The translations under genes were made by a program, and so were the position numbers. The notes under the pieces are model-generated. The model made no database searches. It saw only the letters and a list, made by a program, of their open reading frames with translations, and was not told where the DNA came from. Shown here piece after piece: positions 40,402-49,970 of a stretch of DNA of 64,000 nucleotides (position 1 is the stretch's first letter; every line of letters starts with the position of its first letter). The DNA comes from VXYL01 sp965199945 (GTDB lineage Bacteria > Pseudomonadota > Gammaproteobacteria > Pseudomonadales > Azotimanducaceae): contig OZ241354.1 in assembly GCA_965199945.1 (NCBI GenBank), forward strand, positions 2,604,001 through 2,668,000, in the 5' to 3' direction.

Positions 40402-41748
40402 TCAGCCAGCAGGATCAACCGGATGGGAAGGATACCGCATGAGGCGCTGTCGGATCGCAAGCGCTGTCATGTAAGCGGCCTTGGCTGCGGCGGCGTCGCC
40501 GGCGGTCTCGTGGATGCGGCCCACCCGGTCGAGGGCGCCGGAAAGGTCCCGAAGCGTCTGCGGATTCTCGCCAATCGTCGCCACTAGGCCCCGCCGAATC
40601 TCGAGCGCCTCCTCGTAGGCGGCCTTGGCCATGTCGGTCACGCCTGCGGACTCATGGACGCCACCCACCCTGATGAGCGAAAAGGCGAGATCGCGGAGCG
40701 TCTGCGGCGTTTCACCGACCGTTTCCGTCAAGCCACGATCAATCGCCAGCGACTCTTCGTAGATCGCTCTGGCTGCGTCCGTTTCACCAGCGACCTCGCG
40801 GATTCGGCCCATCTCGTCAAGCGAGAGGGAGAGGTCGCGGAGCGTCTGCGGCGTTTCTCCGTCACGATTGAGTATCGACCGCCATACACCAGTGGCGTGC
40901 TGCAAGTGTTGCAGTGCAGCGGAGACGTCGTTGGATTCTCGCAGCTTGGCATGTGCTGCCACCGTGAGTGCTTGTGCCCGTATTCGCGTGTTTTCTCTCG
41001 CATTCGCCACGGCCTTGTCCGCGTGTTCAGTGGCTTCGCTTGCGCGATCGTCGGCCAGCAATGCGGAGGCCATGTACATGTGCAGTCGCGCCAGGGCATT
41101 CGCGTCTGGCGACGGCATCCCCTCAAGCCGATGGAGCGCCGCTTGCGCCTCCTCTACGCTGGTGACATGCTCAGGGTCGTCGCTTGCTTTGCTCGCTTCC
41201 TCTGATACTTCGGAGCGGTCGGTCGCGGGGCGGCCTTCGTTCCCAGGCAAATCCAGAACAAGCGAACGCACGGACCAGAGGTCCGGGGCCGCGTCTCGCA
41301 AGCGTTGTTTCCACTCGGGATGCACGGCGAATACCAGCGGGCCGGCCAATCGCCTGCGTAGCGCATCGCGGCGCTCGTTGAGGCGCATCGTCAGCCAATC
41401 CCATGCGCCCGCCCAAGGGCCGACGTCGTCGTCCAGGATGGGGCCGTCCACGGCGATGACCTCGACCCAAACGCAGCCCGCGTCGGGCGGGTTGGCGAAC
41501 AGCTTTGGCATCAACTCTCGTAGCTCGTCCGGCGATTCGGGATGAATGCGCCGCACCTGCAGGGCACGGTACTGGAGGGTGAACTCAGTGCGCTGGCGCA
41601 GCGCGGCTACCGGCGCTTGTGCAGGACAGAATATGAAGCCGAGCCAAGGATCGGTGGCCAACTCGAACTGTCGCCGCAGGCGCTGCCATTCGCCCTCGCC
41701 CACAGGCCCTAGCGCTGCCGAGCTCTCTTGGGGGGAGTGAACGGGCAC
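40402..41748 (-). CDS. TPR-repeat protein
   Basis: A 448-residue protein. The first 170 residues form a domain with motifs RRIHPESPDELRELMPKLF, NERRDALRRRLAGPLVFAVHPEW and APDLWSVRSLVLDL. I have seen this kind of N-terminus in TPR proteins linked to signalling or STAND ATPases, but I cannot name it. TPR units follow, ending in three near-identical 48-residue repeats of the form GETPQTLRDLS...Y(E)E(S/A)L. It would bind a partner protein. The start is GTG at 41748, nine bases after the preceding gene. Confidence 0.75.
   Translation of the reverse strand: MPVHSPQESSAALGPVGEGEWQRLRRQFELATDPWLGFIFCPAQAPVAALRQRTEFTLQYRALQVRRIHPESPDELRELMPKLFANPPDAGCVWVEVIAVDGPILDDDVGPWAGAWDWLTMRLNERRDALRRRLAGPLVFAVHPEWKQRLRDAAPDLWSVRSLVLDLPGNEGRPATDRSEVSEEASKASDDPEHVTSVEEAQAALHRLEGMPSPDANALARLHMYMASALLADDRASEATEHADKAVANARENTRIRAQALTVAAHAKLRESNDVSAALQHLQHATGVWRSILNRDGETPQTLRDLSLSLDEMGRIREVAGETDAARAIYEESLAIDRGLTETVGETPQTLRDLAFSLIRVGGVHESAGVTDMAKAAYEEALEIRRGLVATIGENPQTLRDLSGALDRVGRIHETAGDAAAAKAAYMTALAIRQRLMRYPSHPVDPAG
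40429..40860 (-). repeat. three tandem 144-bp TPR-coding repeats
   Basis: The units 40717-40860, 40573-40716 and 40429-40572 each code for 48 residues beginning GE(T/N)PQTLRDL and are much alike at the DNA level (gtctgcgg..tctc at each start). They are recent duplications in the TPR gene and could expand or contract. Confidence 0.75.
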
Positions 41749-41757
41749 AACCTGCGC

Positions 41758-42093
41758 CTATGTTGCGCTCGACGACTCCGACGCTGCCGCTTGCTTGCGA
41801 ACCTGTTCCGCCACAAGCGGATGCACGTCGTACCACTCTTCGCCGTTGCGGTAGCAGAGTACCAGATGGGTGTCGAAGAACCGTGCCAAGGACGGAAGTC
41901 GGTCGAGGCTCTGCAATTCAGCTTGGTGGGTTCGGGCCACCTCGGCCAGCCATTGGGCGTCGTCGTTGGCGATGGGCAGGAACTCGGATCTGATTTGATT
42001 GATCGTCGTCTCCACCGCGCGCTCAGGCACCGGCAGAGTTCGCGCCCGCAAAGCCACGTCGCGGAGCAAGAATGCGTTGTCTGCGGGCTTCAT
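41758..42093 (-). CDS. small conserved-looking protein upstream of the TPR gene
   Basis: A 111-residue protein starting at ATG 42093. It is helical with the motifs AQWLAEVARTHQAELQSL, LARFFDTHLVLCYRNG and EWYDVHPLVAEQV. The last resembles the closing winged-helix part of STAND NTPases (the 'xVHPLV' string), which suggests a split-off module. It lies nine bases before the TPR gene, so the two form a unit and may interact. No named family is evident. Confidence 0.6.
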   Translation of the reverse strand: MKPADNAFLLRDVALRARTLPVPERAVETTINQIRSEFLPIANDDAQWLAEVARTHQAELQSLDRLPSLARFFDTHLVLCYRNGEEWYDVHPLVAEQVRKQAAASESSSAT

Positions 42094-42321
42094 GGGGCGA
42101 CTATAGCAACGCCGCCACGACAAACCACGGGCCTGCGGGCAATCGTCCGCGCCATGGCCGTTCGGCGCGCTGGAAATCTGCGCCGCGCTCCTCGTGAACC
42201 GACCAACAACCAGGGGCACCGGAACCTCCGCGTCGCAGTGCCGCAGGCTCGACGTGTCGAGCGAACTCCGCCCGCGCGAGTTGGTAGACTGCGCGTGCGT
42301 CCGGAAGCAAGGAACTCAAGC

Positions 42322-42756
42322 ATGGCCGAATACATCCCAACGCCCGTCAAGTGGGTGCGCGAGCAGGTGGAGCTTTACGAGGGCAGCGGCGGCACCGAGG
42401 GCACCGAGCTGATGCAAACGGGCCTGCCGTGCATCATCGTCACCCACACCGGCAACAAGACCGGCGCGGTGCGCAAGACGCCGTTGATGCGCGTGAAGGA
42501 CGGCGACGGCTACGTGCTGGTCGCATCCCAGGGCGGGGCGCCGAAGAATCCCGTGTGGGTCTACAACCTGCGCGCCGATCCCAGCGTGGAAATCCGCGAC
42601 AAGACCGACGTGTTCAAGATGCGCGTGCGCGAGGTGGACGATGCGGCGGAACGGGAGCGGGTCTGGGCGCTCTGCGTGGCGGCGTTCCCGCCCTACGAGG
42701 AGTACAAGAACAAGACCTCGCGCACCATTCCGGTGTTCATCGCCGAACCTGCCTAG
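42322..42756 (+). CDS. deazaflavin-dependent nitroreductase-family protein (Ddn-like)
   Basis: A 144-residue split-barrel protein. CIIVTHTGNKTGAVRKTPLMRV near 35-56 and VLVASQGGAPKNPVWVYNLRADP near 62-84 are the signature of F420H2-dependent nitro/quinone reductases (Ddn). The C-terminus with ERVWALCVAAFPPYEEYKNKTSRTIPVF is also typical. The family is commonest in actinobacteria, so its occurrence here suggests transfer, or use of FMN or F420 by this organism. The ATG has aaggaa upstream. Confidence 0.9.
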   Translation: MAEYIPTPVKWVREQVELYEGSGGTEGTELMQTGLPCIIVTHTGNKTGAVRKTPLMRVKDGDGYVLVASQGGAPKNPVWVYNLRADPSVEIRDKTDVFKMRVREVDDAAERERVWALCVAAFPPYEEYKNKTSRTIPVFIAEPA

Positions 42757-42791
42757 CCGTTCGCCGTCGAGCCCGCTTCAGCTTCCCGGAA

Positions 42792-43487
42792 GTGGCCAAG
42801 CGCAAGGACAAAGCCGCGCAGATCCGCCTCGCCATCGGCATTGGCGCGGCGGTCGTTGCCGTCGTCGTGGTCGGCGTGGGGCTGCTCTTCTCGCCGGGGC
42901 AGGACGCGCCCTACGCCACCCTCGACCGGCCGGCGGACAGCGCGGCCGCCGACGCCGGCGAGATCAAAGTCGTCGAGTACTTCTCGTATACCTGCCCGCA
43001 CTGCCGCAGCCTCGAGGAGCTCACCGAAGACTGGCAGGAGCAGCTACCCGAGGGAGTCGTCTTCGAGCGCGTTCACGTCGCCTATTCGCCGGAGAACGCA
43101 CTGCTGGCGCGGGCATATCTCGCCTTGGAACGCCACGGCGCCGTGGCGGCGAACCACAAGCGCATCTTCCGCGCCATCCACGACAACAACACGCGCTTCG
43201 ATTCGGCTGACGCTCTGGCGGACTTCGTCGACGGCAACGGCGTCAGCGGGGATGCCATGCTGCGCAGCATGGCATCGAGGCGCATCGCGCGCCGGGTGGA
43301 GGCCGACGAACAGCGGTTCGTGGAACTGGGCCTGCTGTCCGTGCCGGCGCTGGTCGTGGACGGCAAGTACGTCGTCAACATGGAACTCGGGCGCAAGGGC
43401 GCCCTCGAAGCGGTGGACGATCTGGTGCGGGAACTGCTGGCCGGCGCGGTTGCCGAAGCTCCAGAGTCGAATGCGAACGCGAGCTGA
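42792..43487 (+). CDS. DsbA-like thiol-disulfide protein
   Basis: A 231-residue protein with an N-terminal membrane anchor (AIGIGAAVVAVVVVGVGLLF, about 13-32) and a periplasmic thioredoxin fold. VVEYFSYTCPHCRSLEEL near 58-75 holds the Cys-Pro-His-Cys active site of DsbA, and the cis-Pro loop is LLSVPALVVDG. It would oxidise Cys pairs of exported proteins. The start is GTG at 42792 with ggaa a few bases before it. It follows the Ddn-like gene by 35 bp on the same strand. DsbB is not seen nearby. Confidence 0.9.
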   Translation: MAKRKDKAAQIRLAIGIGAAVVAVVVVGVGLLFSPGQDAPYATLDRPADSAAADAGEIKVVEYFSYTCPHCRSLEELTEDWQEQLPEGVVFERVHVAYSPENALLARAYLALERHGAVAANHKRIFRAIHDNNTRFDSADALADFVDGNGVSGDAMLRSMASRRIARRVEADEQRFVELGLLSVPALVVDGKYVVNMELGRKGALEAVDDLVRELLAGAVAEAPESNANAS

Positions 43488-43530
43488 GAGAACGCCTTAA
43501 ACCCGAACGTGCTCCGAGGCCCCTCCTCCT

Positions 43531-45729
43531 TCAACGCCCCCCGAAGCGCTTGCCGAAGCGCAGGCCAACTTCGCGGCGGTCGTTGCTGTTGATGACGAGC
43601 ACCGTGGGGTCCAAATCCAGTTTGGCCAGCGGATAGACCTCGTTGCCCACGTTGTGGGCGTACACGGCTAGGCTCAGATCGCCGGCGGCGTTGTCGTAGG
43701 CGAGGCTCACACTCATCACATCCACCGGCGGCATCCTGTTCAGCGGCGTGTTGATGGGCTGGCCGAACATGCGCCCGCGCCGGTACCAGTCGGCGCGCAG
43801 CGTCATCCGCGCACCGCTTGCCAACGTCCATTCGTAGCGCGGCGAGAGGGAAGCCGTGTAGTTCGGCGTCAACGCCGGCGAGTCGCCCTCGGCGATGCCC
43901 TGCACCCGTTCGTCCACCTCGGAAATCTCGATGTCCAGATAGCCGAGCGCGAACTCCACGCGCAGCGCGGAAGACGCCTGCCAAGTTCCTTCGAGTTCCA
44001 CGCCGGTGGCCGAGGACGCGGCGGCGTTCTGGTTCAGCGTCAGGAAGCCCTGCTCGATCAGCTCGTTCACCTGTACCACCAGATCGGTGTAGCGCACGTG
44101 GAACAAGCTGGCGTCGAGGCGCAGCGCTTGGCCGAGTGCGCCCTTCACGCCAAGCTCCCAGGAATCCGCGAAGGTGGGGTCGAAGGCCACGAAGGTCGCC
44201 GCGCCGCCGAAGGGCCGCGGCGGATAGCCTCCCGCCTGGTAGCCGCGGGCATAGCTCGCGAAGACGTTCAGGCGCGCGTTGGCGCGGTAGGTCAGCGACA
44301 CGTCGCCCGTGGTCTCGCGCCACCGGTCGCCGCGCCGTGCTGGCGCCGCGAAGTAGTGCAGCGAGCCGACGGCGCTCTTCTCGTCGCGGGTGTGCCGCGC
44401 CCCCAGCCCCAGAATCCAGCGCGTGCCGCGGTCGATGTTGGCATGGGCGAACACGGCGCGGCTCTCGGTCTGCTGTTCCAGATAGAGCAGCCCGTCGAAG
44501 TCGCTGGCCGGAATCACCGTCGGGCGGCCGTCGTCCAAGCCGCTCGGGCGGAACACGAACGGGCTGCGGTTGAAGCCGTCTTCCTCGAAGGCGTAGCCGC
44601 CGGCCACCCAGTCGCCCCAGTCGGCGACGCCGCCCAGCTGGACTTCCACGGTGTTCTGGTCGGCTTCGCCGCGCTCCGGAAACTCGATGAGCGTGGCTGG
44701 CACCTTCTCGTTGTCCAGGCCGCCCTCGAACCACATGCTGCGCCGACTGAGGATGGCGCGCAGGCGCAGCCGCTCGGCGAAGTCCCAATCCACGGTGGCG
44801 CTCAAGCCGCGGGTCTCGTCGGCGGTGGACATCAGTTCGTTGTTCAGCGAATAGGTGTCGTCGGCGTCCGCTGGCTGGTCGGCCTGGCGCAATCCAAAGC
44901 CGTTGTTGGGATTGAAGACCTCCACGGCGTGGGGCGTGACGCCTTGGTCGGAGCGCGCCATGTCGCTCGTCAACAGAATGTCGATCGCCTCCGCCGGCCG
45001 CCAGCGCAGCGCCACGCGCCCGAAGCCTTGGAAGATCTCGCCGATGCGGGCCTCGGGATTGGCGATGCCGAGCGCGTCGCCCACGCCGTCCCGGGATTTC
45101 AGCCCGCCGGCGACCGTCACCGCGAACGCCTCGCCAAGAGCCGCGTCGGCAAGGAAGTTGCCGTTCAGCCGTCCCAGACTGCCGGCCTTGAGGTCGATGC
45201 GGCCATGCCCGTCGCCCACCGGCTTGCGGGTGACGATGTTGAGCGCGCCGCCGAGGGTGTTGCGCCCGGAAAGCGTGCCCTGGGGCCCGCGCACCACTTC
45301 CACCCGCTCGATGTTCAGCAAGTCCATGTTGGCGCCCATGTTGCGCCCCAGATAGACGCCATCGACATAGATGCCCACCGCGGGATCGGTGGTGATGATG
45401 TGGTCCTGCAAGCCGATGCCGCGCATGAACACCGCGGCATGGCCGGTATTGCCCTGGCCGAAGTTCGTCTGCACCGTGTTCGGCGCGAACTTCTCCAGCT
45501 GGTTGAGTTCGGTGATCCCCCGAGCGCGGATCGCGTCTTCGTCGAGCACCGTGATGGCCGCCGGCACATCGACCAGCGTCTCCTCGCGCCGACGGGCCGT
45601 CACCACAACCTCTTCGATCGTGGCCGCAGCGTCGCCCGTTGCTGGCGGCTCGGCAGTGGCCGGCGCGCTCCACGCGCACACGGCGAAGGCGCAAGCAGGC
45701 GCGATGGGGAAGACGCCGAACCTAGTCAC
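43531..45729 (-). CDS. TonB-dependent receptor
   Basis: A 732-residue outer-membrane receptor. An export signal precedes IEEVVVTARRREETLVDVPAAITVL, which is the TonB box and plug start. The plug holds VFMRGIGLQDHIITTDPAVGIYVDGVYLGR and VEVVRGPQGTLSGRNTLGGALNIVTR. A beta barrel follows and ends in VGLRFGKRF near the C-terminus. The plug type resembles receptors for siderophores or for plant or sterol-like compounds rather than vitamin B12. The GTG at 45729 fits the signal peptide; the frame is open further upstream without homology. It is divergent from the large mosaic protein gene. Confidence 0.93.
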   Translation of the reverse strand: MTRFGVFPIAPACAFAVCAWSAPATAEPPATGDAAATIEEVVVTARRREETLVDVPAAITVLDEDAIRARGITELNQLEKFAPNTVQTNFGQGNTGHAAVFMRGIGLQDHIITTDPAVGIYVDGVYLGRNMGANMDLLNIERVEVVRGPQGTLSGRNTLGGALNIVTRKPVGDGHGRIDLKAGSLGRLNGNFLADAALGEAFAVTVAGGLKSRDGVGDALGIANPEARIGEIFQGFGRVALRWRPAEAIDILLTSDMARSDQGVTPHAVEVFNPNNGFGLRQADQPADADDTYSLNNELMSTADETRGLSATVDWDFAERLRLRAILSRRSMWFEGGLDNEKVPATLIEFPERGEADQNTVEVQLGGVADWGDWVAGGYAFEEDGFNRSPFVFRPSGLDDGRPTVIPASDFDGLLYLEQQTESRAVFAHANIDRGTRWILGLGARHTRDEKSAVGSLHYFAAPARRGDRWRETTGDVSLTYRANARLNVFASYARGYQAGGYPPRPFGGAATFVAFDPTFADSWELGVKGALGQALRLDASLFHVRYTDLVVQVNELIEQGFLTLNQNAAASSATGVELEGTWQASSALRVEFALGYLDIEISEVDERVQGIAEGDSPALTPNYTASLSPRYEWTLASGARMTLRADWYRRGRMFGQPINTPLNRMPPVDVMSVSLAYDNAAGDLSLAVYAHNVGNEVYPLAKLDLDPTVLVINSNDRREVGLRFGKRFGGR

Positions 45730-46011
45730 GGGCGGTCTCGCGCACTCGAAAGGCGCGGCAGTGTAGCACCGCCGGTCGGCCTTCCCGCTGGTCGTTCGCC
45801 CCCCTGTCCTCTCTGTTGAATGGCTGAAATTGCGTTGACCCTGCTGTGCCGCTCTGCCATTGTGCGCCACCCCTTGCTGAGCGTCGGGGCCTGGGCGAGT
45901 AGCGACTTGCGCCGGGCGATTCGGCGAGGGAACAAGCAGGTCAGCGAAGGACATACACGTGCCGAGAGTATCCCCCCCGAGAAGAGGGAAGAATCGCGTG
46001 GAAGCGCCGCG

Positions 46012-49000
46012 ATGACCCGTCGATTCCGGCCCTTCCTGCGCGGCCTCCTAGCGCTGGCGCTGCTCGCCGGCGCACCGGCCTTCGCGCAGTCCGCCGCCAT
46101 CGCCTCCACCAACCCGGCGACGCTGGACTACGGCAACCTGCGCACGGCGTGGATCGCCGTCAACCTCACCGGCGCCACCTACGAGAACGCTGCGGACACC
46201 TCCCACTTCGCGTTGACCACCACGATACCCGGCCTCACCGTGAACCGCCTGTGGTTCAACGGCGGCCGAACGGGCGCCATCCTGTACCTGCGCTGGGACC
46301 GCTCGGACTTCAACGCCGCCGCCACCATCGCCGTCACGGTCGCCGCAGCCGCCACGACCCACAGCGCGGAGCTCACCACGGGCACGGTGGCGGTCTCCCC
46401 GGTGCGCTGGGTCAACGTCTCCGCGAAGACCGTCGCGCTCGCCGAGGGCGGCAGCGCCGGCTCCTACACGGTCGCCCTGGCGAGCCAGCCCAGCGGCGAC
46501 GTCTCTGTTGCCGTCGCCAGCGACAACGCCGCGGTCACGGTGGACACCGACGCCACGCCGCTGACGCGCACGCTGACGTTCACCATGCAGAACTGGGCCA
46601 CCGCGCAGACCGTCGCGGTCACGCCGGTGGACGACAACGCGGACACCGTCGACGAGCTGGCGCTGGTCACCAACGTCGCCACCGGCGGCGGCTACGCGTC
46701 GAGCGCGGTGGCGAACCGCACCGTGCGCGTCACTGTGGCAGACGACGACACGAGAACCGGCACGGACTACGACGCCGACGACGACCAGCTCATCGAGATC
46801 GACAGCCTGGCCAAGCTGAACGCCGTGCGCTGGGACCTCGACGGCGACGGCGCGGTGGCCGCCGGCAACGCCACGGCCTACGCCGCCGCCTTCCCCGGCG
46901 CCGCCGCGGGCATGGGCTGTCCGGACAGCGGCGACGCCGACGCGCTCGGCAACTGCGCGGGCTACGAGCTGACGACAGACTTGGACTTCGACACGGACGG
47001 CGACGGGAGCACTTGGACGGAAACCGGCGGCGTCGTCGGCGGCGACGACGGCGACGCCTACTACGACGCCGGCGCCGGCTGGGAGCCGATCGGCAACAAC
47101 GTCAGTCCGCCATCCAACTACTACAGGGCCGTCTTCCGCGGCAACGGCCACGTCGTCAGCAACCTGTTCGTCAACCGGCCCGAGGGGTCGAGCACAAGAT
47201 ATGTGGGGCTTTTCGGCGTCATCGGCGGCGGTGGGCGAATCGAGTCCCTGGGCTTGCGGGACGGCTATGTGCGGGCAATGCGCGCGTACGCCGGCGTCCT
47301 GGCGGGCTGGTCCTACGGAGACGTGGTTGGCTGCTATTCGACTGGGACGGCGAGCGTGGGCGCGTCCCACCACCAACACTCCCAAACCAGCGGCGGGCTG
47401 CTTGGCGCAATAGGCAACAGCAGCGTGTTTGGCGCCGGGAGCTTGGCGGCGTCCTACTCCATTGCCCGAGTGTCGACCGATGTCTGCGGAGACCGTCAAT
47501 GCGCCCGGATCGCTGGCGGGCTGGTCGCCCAAGCTTTCACCTCTGGGGGGACGGTAACCATCGACAACAGCTGGGCGGCGGGCCCGGTCAACCACCCCTC
47601 GGTCAACACCGGCGGACTACTCGGCCAAATCATCGGCGGGAACACGTTCACGGCAAACTCAAGCTATTACGACACACAGACCACCGGCTGGACGACGAGC
47701 CCCGGCGGCGTCGGCTTGGACACGGCCGATCTGCAGCAGCCCACTGGCTACACCGGCATCTACATCAATTGGGATGACGTGGACCTCGACGGCGACGGCC
47801 GCGTCGACGCGGACGACGAGGACGCCTGGGACTTCGGCACATCGAGCCAGTACCCGTCGCTGAAGTGGGGCGGGCACGACCCGACGCGGCAGTTCGCGAT
47901 TCCGCCGCCGGAGCCCCAGGAACTTTCGCGGATTCCAACCGAGGTCCAGGCGCAGACGACGTCCCAGGGCCTGCTGGTGACGTGGCGAGCGGCGATCGGC
48001 GCGACGGCGTATCTGGTGCAGTGGAGGCAGTCCGGAGAGGCATGGTCGTCGCAGCGGCAGGCGGAGACGACGGAGACGCGCTACGAGATCGGCGGTCTGC
48101 CGGCCGGGGCCTACGAAGTGCGCGTGCTGGCGGTGGTCGACGGCGAAGTCGGCGAGCCGTCGGCGCCGGCGCGCGGCGAGTCGGGCGTGTCGAACCGCCC
48201 GCCGCAGGCGCGGGACATCGCGGACATGACCCTGGACGTCGGCGGGACGGCGCAAGTGGACTTGGACGCCACGTTCTCCGACCCGGACGGCGACGCGCTG
48301 CGCTACGCGGCATCGGCGGACGGGAACGCGGTCGAGGCGCGGGTGTCGGGCGGAACGCTGCGGCTGCGCGGACTGCGCCCCGGCGAGGCGACGGTCACCG
48401 TCACGGCGACCGACCCCGAGGGGCTGTCGGCAAGCGCGACGTTCATGGCGCGGGTGGGAGCGATGCTGTCGCTGCGCGGCAATCCGGCCGTGCCGGAGGG
48501 CGGCGTGGTCGCGCTGCGGGCGGAACTGAGCCGGCCGCTCGCGTCGGACGTGGAAGTGGGCTGGCGCCTGGCGCCGGATGGCGACCCGGCAACGGCGGAC
48601 GCGGACGGGGCGGACTTCGGCGTGTGGGCCGGGACGGCGACGATCGCGGCTGGCGAAGCGCAAACGCAGATCGTCGTGTCGGTGCTGGACGACGAGGAGA
48701 TCGAGCCGGCGCGGGAGCGCTTCGCGGTGGAACTGGTCGAGCCGGAGGACGACAGCGTCGGCCTGTCGGCGCGGGCGTGGCGAGTCCTCGGATCGGTGCA
48801 GGAAGGCGTGTGCGACCGGACGCCGGCAGTGCGCGCCGAACTGTCCCTTGGCTGGCGCGCCTGCCATTGGCCGGGCCCCGCTGATCTGGCGCGGCTGTCG
48901 CGCTTCGACCTGCGCGGCGCCGGCGTCGAATCGCTGCACGCGGACGACCTGCTGGGGCTGTCCGGGCTGCGGACGCTGGACATTGGTGGCAATGCGCTGC

Positions 49001-49821
49001 GCGAACTGCCGCCGGGTCTGCTCTCCCACTCGCCACGCCTGCGCACGCTGCGGCTGGACAGCAACCGCCTGCAATCGCTGCCGGCGGGCCTGTTCGCGGG
49101 AATGTCCGGTCTGCGCGAACTGCGTCTGTCCGGGAACCCGGGCGCACCGTTCACGCTGGCACCGGAACTGCGGCGCAGCGACGCCGAGCCCTGGGCGGCC
49201 GGCCCGGCAACGGTCGAGGCGCATCTGCCGCTGGGCGCCCCGTTCGCCATGCGCCTGGCGCTGACGGCCGTGGGCGGCGAGGCGTCTGCGGAGGAACTGG
49301 CGCTCGCGGCTGGTGCTGTGGAGAGCAGCGCAGTGCAAGTCTCCGGCGACGGCCCCGTGCGCGTGTCGTTGGCCGCGCCGACGATTCCCGATACGCGCTG
49401 CGGCGACGACCCGTGCTTCGACGGCCTTGCGGCGCAGGGCACCGCGCTGGCGCTGTTCGCGGCGCCGCCGAGTGTCGCCAGCGAAGTCGCGGCAGCGGAC
49501 CTTCTGGGCGCCGGCGACGTACGCATCGATCTCTCCGCCCACTTCGCGGCAGGCGACAGCGGGGCGCTGTCCTATTCAGCAACCGTGGACGATCCACGGC
49601 TGGCGACGGTCTCGGTGGAAGGCGCCGTCCTGACGATGTCGGCCAACGAAGATGGCGAAGAAGGCGTGGCCACGGTGACGATCGTGGCGACGGACGACTT
49701 CGGACAGACGGCGACGCTGCGCTTCCAAGTGGAGGTCTCGCCGGGGGCGCCCGGACGCTGGCGCGGCTGGCGGTCCACCATCGTGCCGTCGGCCGCCGCG
49801 CAAGAGGCCATCGTGCAGTAG
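46012..49821 (+). CDS. large exported mosaic protein (GLUG, Fn3, cadherin-like, Calx-beta, LRR)
   Basis: A 1269-residue protein with a signal peptide (FLRGLLALALLAGAPAFAQ, about 7-25). In order: Ig-like or Calx-beta-like repeats (about 30-245), an Asp-rich calcium-binding-like stretch (YDADDDQLIEIDS), GLUG-type repeats around 390-560, and an Fn3 domain (about 640-725). Then come a cadherin-like domain (ARDIADMTLDVGG to EGLSASATF), a Calx-beta domain (NPAVPEGGVVALRAEL), four to five LRRs (LRTLDIGGNALRELPPG and following) and a last cadherin-like unit. It is probably a surface adhesin. No sortase, autotransporter or T1SS C-terminus is obvious. Confidence 0.85.
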   Translation: MTRRFRPFLRGLLALALLAGAPAFAQSAAIASTNPATLDYGNLRTAWIAVNLTGATYENAADTSHFALTTTIPGLTVNRLWFNGGRTGAILYLRWDRSDFNAAATIAVTVAAAATTHSAELTTGTVAVSPVRWVNVSAKTVALAEGGSAGSYTVALASQPSGDVSVAVASDNAAVTVDTDATPLTRTLTFTMQNWATAQTVAVTPVDDNADTVDELALVTNVATGGGYASSAVANRTVRVTVADDDTRTGTDYDADDDQLIEIDSLAKLNAVRWDLDGDGAVAAGNATAYAAAFPGAAAGMGCPDSGDADALGNCAGYELTTDLDFDTDGDGSTWTETGGVVGGDDGDAYYDAGAGWEPIGNNVSPPSNYYRAVFRGNGHVVSNLFVNRPEGSSTRYVGLFGVIGGGGRIESLGLRDGYVRAMRAYAGVLAGWSYGDVVGCYSTGTASVGASHHQHSQTSGGLLGAIGNSSVFGAGSLAASYSIARVSTDVCGDRQCARIAGGLVAQAFTSGGTVTIDNSWAAGPVNHPSVNTGGLLGQIIGGNTFTANSSYYDTQTTGWTTSPGGVGLDTADLQQPTGYTGIYINWDDVDLDGDGRVDADDEDAWDFGTSSQYPSLKWGGHDPTRQFAIPPPEPQELSRIPTEVQAQTTSQGLLVTWRAAIGATAYLVQWRQSGEAWSSQRQAETTETRYEIGGLPAGAYEVRVLAVVDGEVGEPSAPARGESGVSNRPPQARDIADMTLDVGGTAQVDLDATFSDPDGDALRYAASADGNAVEARVSGGTLRLRGLRPGEATVTVTATDPEGLSASATFMARVGAMLSLRGNPAVPEGGVVALRAELSRPLASDVEVGWRLAPDGDPATADADGADFGVWAGTATIAAGEAQTQIVVSVLDDEEIEPARERFAVELVEPEDDSVGLSARAWRVLGSVQEGVCDRTPAVRAELSLGWRACHWPGPADLARLSRFDLRGAGVESLHADDLLGLSGLRTLDIGGNALRELPPGLLSHSPRLRTLRLDSNRLQSLPAGLFAGMSGLRELRLSGNPGAPFTLAPELRRSDAEPWAAGPATVEAHLPLGAPFAMRLALTAVGGEASAEELALAAGAVESSAVQVSGDGPVRVSLAAPTIPDTRCGDDPCFDGLAAQGTALALFAAPPSVASEVAAADLLGAGDVRIDLSAHFAAGDSGALSYSATVDDPRLATVSVEGAVLTMSANEDGEEGVATVTIVATDDFGQTATLRFQVEVSPGAPGRWRGWRSTIVPSAAAQEAIVQ

Positions 49822-49970
49822 CACACCTTCCGAACGTCGAGCGGATCGGGGGGCGCGAGAGGCACGCCCCTCGCATGAGCGCGGCCATTGACACGCGCAC
49901 GTCTCGCATCTTCAATGCGCGGCCTGCGCTAGCTTGCGCTTCAAGGCTTCGAGAAAAGGAGCGGGCCACT

